A DNA stretch of 9,266 bases from Anaerolineae bacterium (GCA_015486895.1 WFQT01000036.1:1-9266), one strand, 5' to 3'. Numbered from the stretch's first letter, positions 1-5,732 are shown. Numbers and translations: made by a program. The notes: generated by a model from the sequence alone, not told the origin.

Positions 1-11
1 ACTTCGCAGAT

Positions 12-49
12 GTTGCCCGCAGTTTCCAACTGCCGGGCCTCCAGCAACA
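12..49. repeat. Palindromic intergenic repeat remnant
   Basis: GCAGTT (19-24) and AACTGC (28-33) form a 6-bp stem around TCC. The stem extends through GCCC and GGGC with one bulged base, and GTTGC/GCAAC flank it farther out. The minus-strand reading GGCAGTTGGAAACTGC resembles short intergenic repeats I associate with Chloroflexota genomes. That resemblance is from memory, and the element may continue beyond the window edge. Confidence 0.4.
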
Positions 50-101
50 CCCAATAGGGAGACTATCAATTTATGTAACCCATGTAATCTACGTAACCTG
101 C

Positions 102-145
102 GGTTCATTTTCTGGCACCATACACAAGGATTTCACTGGTAAGAT
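102..145 (+). repeat. Dispersed repeat, copy A
   Basis: This 44-base stretch begins GGTTCATTTTCT and aligns without gaps to 3409-3452 (32 of 44 identical by eye). The bases just before it (about 80-101, containing GTAATCTACGTAACCTGCGG) resemble the GTGTAATCTGTGG sequence at 4421-4433. All three places are non-coding, so they look like decayed members of one small dispersed family. Confidence 0.45.
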
Positions 146-164
146 GCCAATCAAGGAACAGAAT

Positions 165-300
165 GCAAAAAGGGGCGAGCCAGAGAGCTCGTCCCTTTGT
201 TTATCCCAGCGATGCCATCAACGGTGCTGGCTCCTCGGCAGGAGGTGCTTCCAGCCGGAATCGGAGCCACGTGCCTCTTAGCACTTCGCCAGTTACACCG
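165..300 (-). ncRNA. Candidate small structured RNA, family not recognised
   Basis: Read on the minus strand, 300 to 222 folds into a four-way, cloverleaf-like shape. CGGTG (300-296) and CTGGC (292-288), separated by a TAA bulge, pair with GCCAG (231-227) and CACCG (226-222). Inside lie three small hairpins: GTGCT/GGCAC (284-271), TTCC/GGAA (260-249) and TCCT/AGGA (near 243-232). A strong hairpin terminator follows at 198-169. A weak promoter (TTGCTA at 330-325, 17-bp spacer, GATATT at 307-302) would start transcription a few bases inside the closing helix, so the 5' end is uncertain. It lacks tRNA, SRP and cobalamin-riboswitch consensus bases. It could be a free small RNA or the leader or tail of a transcript outside the window. 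Confidence 0.35.
169..198 (-). terminator. Rho-independent terminator
   Basis: A 12-bp stem (169-180 with 187-198, one G-T wobble) encloses the loop CAGAGA. On the minus strand the stem is followed by TTTTT (171-167), giving a strong terminator in that direction. On the plus strand it is followed by TTTGTTT, so it may also act in reverse. It would end the candidate RNA on the minus strand and insulate the operon at 635. Confidence 0.6.
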
Positions 301-490
301 TAATATCAGCGATAAAATCAGATATAGCAATAGAACCACCTATCTAAGCAATTGGTCGTAACAGGATACTAACAGACTATTTTTATCATGAAAGCGGCGA
401 ACAGGCAAAGGTGAACGTCAACATCACACCCCAACACGGCACCAGTAACTTCCCCCCGGCAGGTAAGCTGGAGGAGGTTATTGGAATCTG

Positions 491-499
491 TGTTATAAT
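491..499 (+). promoter_or_regulatory. Extended -10 promoter for the methyltransferase-HgcA operon
   Basis: TGTTATAAT at 491-499 is a perfect -10 hexamer (TATAAT, 494-499) preceded by the TGn extension. No good -35 lies at the usual spacing, which extended -10 promoters tolerate. Transcription would start near 506, leaving an untranslated leader of about 130 bases before the ATG at 635. It is the best sigma-70-type signal near the operon. Confidence 0.5.
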
Positions 500-513
500 A
501 TGCTCGGAACGTC

Positions 514-528
514 AATCAACAGTTGATT
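514..528. promoter_or_regulatory. Candidate operator: perfect 7-bp palindrome
   Basis: AATCAAC (514-520), one A, then GTTGATT (522-528) form a perfect inverted repeat. It sits about 10-20 bases past the predicted transcription start, where a bound repressor would block RNA polymerase. The pattern ATCAA-N3-TTGAT resembles sites of winged-helix repressors in general. ArsR-like genes have been reported next to some hgcAB loci, but no regulator gene is visible here, so the link is speculative. Confidence 0.35.
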
Positions 529-622
529 ATATTCGTATGTCGCGGTTCTCTCCTCTTGTTCAGATGTAGCGTCAAGGGGGGTGATACTTACACATAGCAC
601 ACAGGATCATTTTCCCCTGAGC

Positions 623-627
623 GAGGG
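623..627 (+). promoter_or_regulatory. Ribosome binding site deciding the start at 635
   Basis: GAGGG at 623-627 stands 7 bases before ATG 635. The longer frame could begin at GTG 581, but the purine run AAGGGGG (574-580) touches that codon with no usable spacing, and the first 18 residues do not resemble the methyltransferase family. Confidence 0.55.
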
Positions 628-634
628 TCATTGT

Positions 635-2248
635 ATGGCCACTGTTTTTATGAAATGGCTGGAAACCACTCCCAAAGACTATGACCGCGGTATCCGATTA
701 CTCACACTGGGGCGACTGCGACGGATCAAAGAAACAATTGTACGCGAATATGTGCGTAAAGGGACTCGTGTCCTAGAGATTGGATGCGGCACTGGCACTC
801 TGACTATAATGATGGCCAGACAAGGTGGCCTCGTGACCGCAATAGACGCTTCTCCTGCCATGTTAGCCGAGGCCCGGAAGGAAATCGAAGCCAAGGAACT
901 ATCAGGCCAGATCACCCTGAAGTTTATGGATGCTTCCCTGATTGGTGAGCGCTTTCCGCCGAATTCTTTCGACCTGATTGTCTCCACCCTGGTATTAAGC
1001 GAGCTATCGCCTGATGAGCAGCGTTACGTGCTGGAAGCTTGCTCGCGTCTCCTGGCTCCAGGCGGGCGTTTGCTTATCGCCGACGAAACTCTTCCCCGGC
1101 GTCTATCAGCCCAGCTCATATTCTATCTGATTCGGCTCCCGCTCGTTCTACTCACCTGGCTGCTTACCCGCACCACCACGACGGCTCTGCGTGATTTTGA
1201 TGCTCTGCTATCGCAAACAGGCTTTGACGTTCACCCCGTAGAGGCCTTTTTGGGGGGCAGCCTGGTCTTTTATGAGGCTTGTCCTGTCTCCGACGGCCAG
1301 TACGTACCCCAGCACTACCAACGGTTGCATTACCGCGTGACTCCTCGCACTTTGCTCACCGACCTGTGGGGCTTGTTCTTCCGCATTATCCCGCCCTATC
1401 CGAAAGTACGGCCCGGCCTGTACATGATAGGCAATCCTAACCGGCAGTCTTCAGTACTGGTAACGGGAAATTTCGACCTGACGGTGCGACGCTTACTTAA
1501 GGCTATTGACGGCAAAGTGGATGTCTGGCTATTGGTGGCAGATTCGGCGGGTATCAATGTATGGTGTGCAGCCGGAGGTGGCTATTTCACGGCGGAGAAA
1601 GTGATTGCCGCTATGAAGTCTTCTCACCTGGAGCTCATCGTCGATCACCACTCCCTGATTTTGCCTCAATTATGTGCCAATGGTGTAGATGGCTGGAAAA
1701 TTCGCCGCGAGACTGGGTGGGGAGTACACTGGGGCCCGGTGAGAGGGAAGGATATCCCTGCCTATTTAGCCACGCACCATCAGAAGACAGACGCCATGCG
1801 ATCGGTTTATTTTCCTCTCAAAGACCGCCTGGAGATGGTAACAGTGACGTTAGGCTTCTACGGCTTATTAATCATCCTACCGCTGTTCATTTTGTGGCGG
1901 CATCTGTTCTGGCCAGTAACTGCTGCCATGGTAGGTCTCTCGTATTTCTACGCAGTCGTGCATCCCTGGTTACCCGGACGCGACGGGCTCTACAAAAGTG
2001 TTCCTCTGATGCTAATCGCCATTGCAGGGCTTGCAATCTACACTATAACTTGGGCACACTTTTTGCTCCCGCACCTCTTTGCCTGGATGATAGGCCTGAG
2101 TGGGCTTTCAGTTTTTACAGGAGCAGAATTGCAAGGCATGTCTCCATTGATGCGCGGGGAGCAGGCTAATTGGAAATGGGAGGCCGTCGTTGGCGTTTTC
2201 CTGGGCTTGCTTTACTGGTTGGTGCCTTTGGCTTTGCATTGGAGGTAA
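635..2248 (+). CDS. Fusion: SAM methyltransferase + HgcA-type corrinoid membrane protein
   Basis: Residues about 1-215 are a class I SAM methyltransferase: SAM-binding VLEIGCGTG at 46-54, Asp71 ending strand 2, the segment SFDLIVSTLVLSEL, then APGGRLLIADE. A hydrophobic stretch at 161-178 may touch the membrane. Residues about 255-400 match the corrinoid-binding domain of HgcA (related to the CdhD/CFeSP family): PGLYMIGNP (260-268), the cap helix NVWCAAGGG (308-316) with Cys311 placed to coordinate cobalt, LILPQL (341-346) and WGPVRGKDIPAYL. Five membrane helices follow (about 403-420, 425-443, 456-472, 474-490, 516-535), as in HgcA. HgcA alone is about 340 residues; this protein has 537. The usual Lys after WCAAG is Gly here. 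An HgcB-like ferredoxin gene starts 7 bases downstream. Inferred role: methyl transfer through a membrane-bound corrinoid, with SAM as possible methyl source. I recall stand-alone 'corrinoid protein-associated methyltransferases' (CpaM) in databases but could not check. The acceptor is unknown. Confidence 0.88.
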   Translation: MATVFMKWLETTPKDYDRGIRLLTLGRLRRIKETIVREYVRKGTRVLEIGCGTGTLTIMMARQGGLVTAIDASPAMLAEARKEIEAKELSGQITLKFMDASLIGERFPPNSFDLIVSTLVLSELSPDEQRYVLEACSRLLAPGGRLLIADETLPRRLSAQLIFYLIRLPLVLLTWLLTRTTTTALRDFDALLSQTGFDVHPVEAFLGGSLVFYEACPVSDGQYVPQHYQRLHYRVTPRTLLTDLWGLFFRIIPPYPKVRPGLYMIGNPNRQSSVLVTGNFDLTVRRLLKAIDGKVDVWLLVADSAGINVWCAAGGGYFTAEKVIAAMKSSHLELIVDHHSLILPQLCANGVDGWKIRRETGWGVHWGPVRGKDIPAYLATHHQKTDAMRSVYFPLKDRLEMVTVTLGFYGLLIILPLFILWRHLFWPVTAAMVGLSYFYAVVHPWLPGRDGLYKSVPLMLIAIAGLAIYTITWAHFLLPHLFAWMIGLSGLSVFTGAELQGMSPLMRGEQANWKWEAVVGVFLGLLYWLVPLALHWR

Positions 2249-2255
2249 TCGCCCC

Positions 2256-2510
2256 ATGGTTACACGCAATCCTTCTATCTACTCTTCTCTGGTGGAACAG
2301 TGGCACATTGCCCGCACATTGCGAAACTTACAGATCCACTTTGACCCCCAGAAGTGCACCGGTGTCTATCAATGCTATGAGGTTTGTCCTGTGGACTGTT
2401 GGACGCCCGATTACGAAAACCACAAGGTAATTTTCCACGACCAGGAACGTTGTATTGCCTGTGGTGCTTGTGTACTACAATGCCCGGAAGACGCCATTGA
2501 ACTGAGGTGA
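2256..2510 (+). CDS. HgcB-like dicluster ferredoxin with altered first cluster motif
   Basis: This 84-residue cytosolic ferredoxin starts at ATG 2256, ten bases after GGAGG (2241-2245), which overlaps the end of the fusion gene; translation is probably coupled. The second motif, CIACGACVLQCP (Cys66, 69, 72, 76), is a normal [4Fe-4S] site. The first, CTGVYQCYEVCP, has Cys34, Cys40 and Cys44, but position 37 is Val instead of Cys, and an extra Cys48 follows. By analogy with 7Fe ferredoxins, cluster I may be [3Fe-4S], or Cys48 may substitute. HgcB of mercury methylators ends in a vicinal Cys pair; this protein stops at IELR without one. Its likely job is to reduce the corrinoid of the upstream protein to Co(I). 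The pairing with the HgcA-like gene is what identifies it; alone it would read only as a 4Fe-4S protein. Confidence 0.82.
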   Translation: MVTRNPSIYSSLVEQWHIARTLRNLQIHFDPQKCTGVYQCYEVCPVDCWTPDYENHKVIFHDQERCIACGACVLQCPEDAIELR

Positions 2511-2526
2511 AGGGGATTTACCTTTT
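2505..2526 (+). terminator. Weak terminator overlapping the ferredoxin stop codon
   Basis: AGGTGAA (2505-2511) pairs with TTTACCT (2517-2523) around GGGGA, with one G-T wobble, and is followed by TTT. The stem is short and AT-rich. It is the only hairpin plus T run just after the operon, so it is a plausible but weak end point. Confidence 0.3.
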
Positions 2527-2665
2527 GTACCTATTAAATGTCTGCCGGTGCTAAAGCCAACGCTGTGACGCATGACGAGCAACAACTAAGTAACTCACGT
2601 TGTGCCAGGGCTAATACCTATGTGTCCGACATCTCGACCGGGCGATGTCCTCCTCCGCAGAGTTG

Positions 2666-3313
2666 TTACGCCAGATCGGCCAAAAGGTCAGCCCAGACCA
2701 GTTGGCGAGCCTGAGCATGTTCAAAGAACAAGTAGTATTTCAATACCCCATTTTCACCCCGGTGAACCACTTCCAGGGCGGGATATGCATGACGGGCAAC
2801 GTAAACGACCCCGGGGCGCACAGCCTGCAAATTCTGGGGTTGAAGGAAACTATACCACAACCCCACATCCTCCGACCGGGCCCGGTGCAGCCACAAAAAG
2901 CGCCGGTCCACCACCCTCCCCACGATCACATGCTCCCGGGTAACAAATGTCTCGAAAAAGCCAGGCAGGGCGCGGAAATACTTCTTCTTACCCCCAACGC
3001 TGAAAAGGCCAGTGGTGCGCAAATCAACCCGCTGCTCTGGGAAAAATGGAGCCGGTTCCGGCTCAGGGACGTTCTCTGCTTCCCAGGAAAGGTAAGCCTG
3101 TCGCCGCGCCACCATATTCAACGAGAGCAGCAACGCCCAGAAAAATAGCACGCCGATGGTTGCCGGCAACCATCGGCGTGGCCGCCAAAGGAGCAATACC
3201 AGCACGGCAGCCCAAAGTACGGCCAACAGCCACCAGAACAGCGGGCGGCTTAGGCAACTCCACTGACGTAGTTCGTAGAGCCAGTGGTAAAAAAAGCGAC
3301 GCCAATCCATCAT
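2666..3313 (-). CDS. Unknown membrane protein with two N-terminal helices
   Basis: I do not recognise this 215-residue protein. It has two hydrophobic helices (about 24-43 and 49-67) joined by a short Arg-rich turn. A Pro/Glu linker (82-92) leads to a soluble C-terminal region of about 120 residues with many alternating strands, aromatic residues and basic patches (GGKKKYF at 107-113). That half could be a small beta domain, which is a guess. The start is one of two adjacent ATG codons (3313 or 3310) with only a weak AGG upstream. A perfect 32-bp palindrome (3149-3180) encodes the turn between the helices. The gene converges on the HgcA/HgcB-like operon across 155 bases, so there is no operon evidence linking them. 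GACATC/GATGTC (2628-2649) forms a weak hairpin past its stop. Confidence 0.65.
   Translation of the reverse strand: MMDWRRFFYHWLYELRQWSCLSRPLFWWLLAVLWAAVLVLLLWRPRRWLPATIGVLFFWALLLSLNMVARRQAYLSWEAENVPEPEPAPFFPEQRVDLRTTGLFSVGGKKKYFRALPGFFETFVTREHVIVGRVVDRRFLWLHRARSEDVGLWYSFLQPQNLQAVRPGVVYVARHAYPALEVVHRGENGVLKYYLFFEHAQARQLVWADLLADLA
3149..3180. repeat. Perfect 32-bp palindrome inside a gene
   Basis: The 16-base arm CACGCCGATGGTTGCC (3149-3164) is followed with no spacer by its exact reverse complement (3165-3180). On the minus strand it encodes RRWLPATIGV, residues 46-55 of the unknown membrane protein, and because of the symmetry the plus strand can encode the same peptide. The chance of a 16-bp perfect arm in a window this size is negligible, so it is a real element: an inserted palindromic unit, a binding site, or a fold-back assembly artefact. 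Confidence 0.85.
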
Positions 3314-3408
3314 TACCTACGTAAGCTCGTTCTTGCAAACCGCCGTCGTGCGAACTGTGGACAACTCAGCCGTTCGTCTTGACCAAAGGAAAATCCGTGT
3401 TAGTCCAT

Positions 3409-3452
3409 GGTTCATTTTCTTGCACGACGGACAAGAAATTCGTCGCTAAGGT
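3409..3452 (+). repeat. Dispersed repeat, copy B
   Basis: This aligns without gaps to 102-145 (32 of 44 identical, the first 12 bases exact). It lies in the 196-base gap between the reductase and the unknown membrane protein. The same gap has two short hairpins (CGACG/CGTCG at 3425-3445 and CCCGG/CCGGG at 3458-3472). The second might weakly terminate the reductase mRNA, but it lacks a T run. Confidence 0.45.
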
Positions 3453-3509
3453 ACTAACCCGGACAGGCCGGGACTCGACGATGGACCGCAAATTGCCTCC
3501 CCATAGCTT

Positions 3510-4310
3510 TTAGCCGACCACGTCCTCGCCGCCATCCACACGGATAATTGTGCCACTAATAAAGGAAACTGATGGCTGGCTGAGAGCAACGATAGTGTTT
3601 GCAACATCCGCCGGCACGGTCATGCGTCCCCGTGGATTGCGCTTTAACGTCTCTTCGATGAGAATTTCATGACCGGGAATAACCCGCAGCGCCGGCGTAT
3701 TGGTTACTCCAGCCTGGATGCAATTGACGTTAATGCCGTAAGGGCCTAATTCTAACGCCAACTGTCGGGTGTGAGATTCCAAAGCTGCTTTGGCGGCAGA
3801 AACGGCGCCATACGTAGGCACCACCCGGTGCGAACCGGCGCTGGTCATAGCGAAAATGCGGCTGCCTTCCCCCAATAGGCGGGCGCGCCACAAGTCCTGC
3901 GTCCAGTAAACCAAGCTGTGGGCCATAACATCGGAAGTCATATCCATCTGCGCCTTGCTGATGCACTTCTCCGGGTCATCATCGATGAGTGGTAGCAAAG
4001 TGCCAAAAGCCAGAGAATGCATCAAAAGGTGCAAATATTCCCCTTCAGCCAGCGTCTCTTCGATCTTCTTGATCACCCGAGCTCGCTTACGAGCATCAGC
4101 GGCATTCGTATTGAAGAAAATCGCTTTGCCGCCAGCAGCTTCAATATCCGCCATCACTTCTTTAGCTCGCGGCAAAGTAGATTTCATGTCCAAATGCACG
4201 CCGAAAATATTCATCCCGGCTTTAGCCAACGCCCGAGACGTAGCCGCTCCGAAACCACTGGAAGCTCCCAAAATCAACGCCCATTTCCCTTGCAAGCCTT
4301 CTCCGCTCAT
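3510..4310 (-). CDS. Short-chain dehydrogenase, FabL/FabI-like enoyl-ACP reductase
   Basis: This 266-residue cytosolic SDR has a nucleotide-binding GASSGFG at 15-21, HSLAFG near 98-103 in place of the usual NNAG, and a catalytic pair Tyr167-x6-Lys174. The Tyr-x6-Lys spacing, rather than Tyr-x3-Lys, marks FabI/FabL enoyl-ACP reductases, and SKAALE-like and NPRGRMTVPADVANTI segments resemble Bacillus FabL. Predicted role: NAD(P)H-dependent reduction of enoyl-ACP in fatty-acid elongation, though a related SDR with another acyl or ketone substrate is possible. The start is ATG 4310, seven bases after AAAGGAGG. The frame stays open upstream to 4382, but that part runs into a repeat and is probably leader. 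It has its own upstream gap and is probably transcribed separately from its neighbours. Confidence 0.8.
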   Translation of the reverse strand: MSGEGLQGKWALILGASSGFGAATSRALAKAGMNIFGVHLDMKSTLPRAKEVMADIEAAGGKAIFFNTNAADARKRARVIKKIEETLAEGEYLHLLMHSLAFGTLLPLIDDDPEKCISKAQMDMTSDVMAHSLVYWTQDLWRARLLGEGSRIFAMTSAGSHRVVPTYGAVSAAKAALESHTRQLALELGPYGINVNCIQAGVTNTPALRVIPGHEILIEETLKRNPRGRMTVPADVANTIVALSQPSVSFISGTIIRVDGGEDVVG

Positions 4311-4317
4311 TGACATG

Positions 4318-4325
4318 CCTCCTTT
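4318..4325 (-). promoter_or_regulatory. Strong ribosome binding site fixing the reductase start
   Basis: The minus strand reads AAAGGAGG at 4325-4318, with 7 bases before ATG 4310. Another ATG at 4316 is only one base away and too close. This rules out the in-frame start at 4382 and places the inverted repeat outside the protein. Confidence 0.7.
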
Positions 4326-4365
4326 TACATCACTGGCCATTGGCGTTTTTGTTTTTAGCCCCAGA

Positions 4366-4437
4366 TTAACACAGATTTTCACAGAATTTGGGGGAAGAAT
4401 CAGTGTGATCTGTTCAATCTGTGTAATCTGTGGTTAA
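4366..4437. repeat. Imperfect inverted repeat in the reductase leader
   Basis: The left arm (4366-4388) reads TTAACACAGATTTTCACAG and the right arm (4416-4437) ends in AATCTGTGTAATCTGTGG and TTAA. Reverse-complemented, the right arm matches the left with a few mismatches and one indel, around a spacer of about 27 bases. The right arm shares the GTGTAATCTGTGG word with the other dispersed copies, so this is probably a decayed palindromic member of the same family. Confidence 0.5.
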
Positions 4438-4541
4438 AACTGCCTTGTTGAACGGCAAAATGGATTTTCGCCAAATTCCAGTACGCCATTGGTATGATTT
4501 ATGCCTCTTGTACAGACGACAGCCATTCTCAGGATTAACTG

Positions 4542-5336
4542 TCATTTACATAACACCACACTGGTATAACTGGTGTGGTATTCGTAACTCTTGCCATTGA
4601 CTTTGAGCACTATTTGCAACCCCGGCGTGATAACCTGAGCATACATCTGGCCTGGTTGCGGGCAACCTAAGCTGGCATCCGACCATTGCACTGGCATAGT
4701 CGAAACAACTTCAATTTTGTCCAGGGCGACTCCCAATCGTTGGCTTAAATCTCGCCGGGCCATGTCAAGTATTTGCTCTTTTTGCGTGGCATCCATCGTT
4801 TTCATGTTCATCCCCCCTGTGTCCTTTCCTTCGGCCGGTAGCACGCAAAGCTGCACCTGTTCTCCGTTGCTAAAATAGAGATAGTGGACCTTCCCGGCGC
4901 GGAACTGGATTCCTTCTTTCATCCCAAAGGGAGCAATAGGCAAAACATTCCGCAAGCATTTAGCGCCTTCCGGCAACGATCCGGTTACAATTTTTTCATA
5001 TTGAACCTGGGTGATGTCTAATCCTACCCGCTTTGCTAAGTCTGCCTGCATGGCTTGCACGCGCTCATGAGGTTGCGGGAAAGTCGGCATTGCCACAGTC
5101 GAAGGCGGCAATGGAGATGTCGGTTTCGACGCTGAGGTAGTAGCGCTTGCCTCTACCGGCGACCCTACCAGCGTCGGCGTGAAAGTGGGTACTGCGACGT
5201 GCGACTGGACCGTCTCCACGGGCAAAGTGACAGCAACCACCGTCACCGTCGGTGCCACTTGTTTGCCAGCGTTGCTGCAAGCGGCCAATATCAACAACAG
5301 TGTTAGTCCGGTGAACAAAATAATAACCCTGCGCAT
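4542..5336 (-). CDS. Lipoprotein with two tandem diverged domains
   Basis: This 264-residue protein starts with a lipoprotein signal peptide (MRRVIILF, hydrophobic core, lipobox LAAC with Cys20), so it should be lipid-anchored outside the membrane. A Thr/Pro/Ser-rich linker covers about 28-89. Two related domains follow, at about 91-164 and 187-263. Each begins with an amphipathic helix (DLAKRVGLDITQV; DLSQRLGVALDKI) and ends in a beta-rich part with two cysteines 37-38 residues apart (Cys127/164; Cys225/263), suggesting one disulfide per domain. The second keeps a motif I recall from other bacterial lipoproteins, DASLGCPQPG then YAQVITPGLQI and YEYHT; the first has lost it. Function is unknown. 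AAGGAG precedes the ATG. It lies 85 bases after yggU and could be the last gene of that operon or have its own promoter. Confidence 0.75.
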   Translation of the reverse strand: MRRVIILFTGLTLLLILAACSNAGKQVAPTVTVVAVTLPVETVQSHVAVPTFTPTLVGSPVEASATTSASKPTSPLPPSTVAMPTFPQPHERVQAMQADLAKRVGLDITQVQYEKIVTGSLPEGAKCLRNVLPIAPFGMKEGIQFRAGKVHYLYFSNGEQVQLCVLPAEGKDTGGMNMKTMDATQKEQILDMARRDLSQRLGVALDKIEVVSTMPVQWSDASLGCPQPGQMYAQVITPGLQIVLKVNGKSYEYHTSYTSVVLCK

Positions 5337-5421
5337 TTTCTTCTCCTTCCTTGCAAATCCCCAAATTAGAAATCAGGGTGCAGTTAACATTGCAACAAGA
5401 TCGGCAAAGGCTACTCCATCG

Positions 5422-5709
5422 TCACAGTAATCGCCGCTGCACCTCAGCGGCGGATATACCCTCCACCACAATCTGCTTTGTGCGTCTGTGCTCGCCCCTC
5501 ACTAAGTAAATAGTCCTTTTGGGAACGCCCAATTTTTTCGCCAAAAAGGCCATCAGCGCCTTGTTCGCTGCTCCCTCAACCGGGGGAGCTGTCAGGCGAA
5601 TCTTTAGTGACGCTCCTTGCACACCGTCGACCTGGTTCCTGCTAGCTCTGGGCACAATCCGAATCTGCAAACGTACCCCTTCTTTGATATCTGACAACCA
5701 TCCGGCCAT
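5422..5709 (-). CDS. yggU: YggU / DUF167 family protein
   Basis: This 95-residue protein has the whole DUF167 (UPF0235) signature: VPRASRN near 19-25, LTAPPVEGAANKAL (39-52), a helix AFLAKKLGVPK, and RGEHRRTK (71-78). It is a small cytosolic alpha/beta protein whose biochemical role is not settled. Its length is normal. GGGAGG lies 7 bases before the ATG. It follows yggT by 23 bases, an order found in many bacteria, which supports one operon. Confidence 0.9.
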   Translation of the reverse strand: MAGWLSDIKEGVRLQIRIVPRASRNQVDGVQGASLKIRLTAPPVEGAANKALMAFLAKKLGVPKRTIYLVRGEHRRTKQIVVEGISAAEVQRRLL

Positions 5710-5732
5710 AAACAGACCTCCCAGCTGCTATT

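Larger units (their letters stand above)
1..634. other. Non-coding region upstream of the HgcA-like operon
   Basis: I find no convincing gene here. The longest open frames lack ribosome-binding sites and run through hairpins. The stretch holds a palindromic repeat remnant (12-49), a dispersed repeat copy (102-145), a candidate structured RNA on the minus strand with its terminator (165-300), and a promoter plus palindrome leading into the methyltransferase-HgcA gene (491-528). I see nothing specific in 310-480. Confidence 0.6.

Noticed and set aside
222..300. SRP RNA, tRNA, cobalamin riboswitch or integron attC site
   Set aside because: The minus strand has TCCGGCTGGAAGCA, similar to the SRP apical region, but the loop is GGCT and the internal loop is wrong. 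There is no T-loop for a tRNA, no ordered B12 box elements, and the attC core motifs do not match and do not pair.
151..339. 62-codon minus-strand frame
   Set aside because: It has a GTG start without a ribosome site and runs through the structured RNA and terminator hairpin.
581..634. Upstream GTG start for the methyltransferase-HgcA gene
   Set aside because: The purine-rich run touches the codon with no spacing, while ATG 635 has GAGGG at 7 bases and matches the expected family N-terminus.
1561..2169. A 202-codon open frame on the plus strand
   Set aside because: It lies out of frame inside the HgcA-like domain, which has clear motifs. Its translation is rich in Cys, Arg and Ser and resembles no protein.
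2190..2255. N-terminal extension of the ferredoxin
   Set aside because: It overlaps the fusion gene without a ribosome site; ATG 2256 follows GGAGG and gives a normal HgcB-like start.
2628..2649. GACATC/GATGTC hairpin as terminator of the unknown membrane protein gene
   Set aside because: It has only 6 bp with a 10-base loop and no T run, so it is noted only as a weak hairpin.
4555..4579. Inverted repeat ACCACAC/GTGTGGT near the lipoprotein stop as a terminator
   Set aside because: It is inside the coding sequence (the YHTSYTSVV region) and is not followed by a T run on the minus strand.
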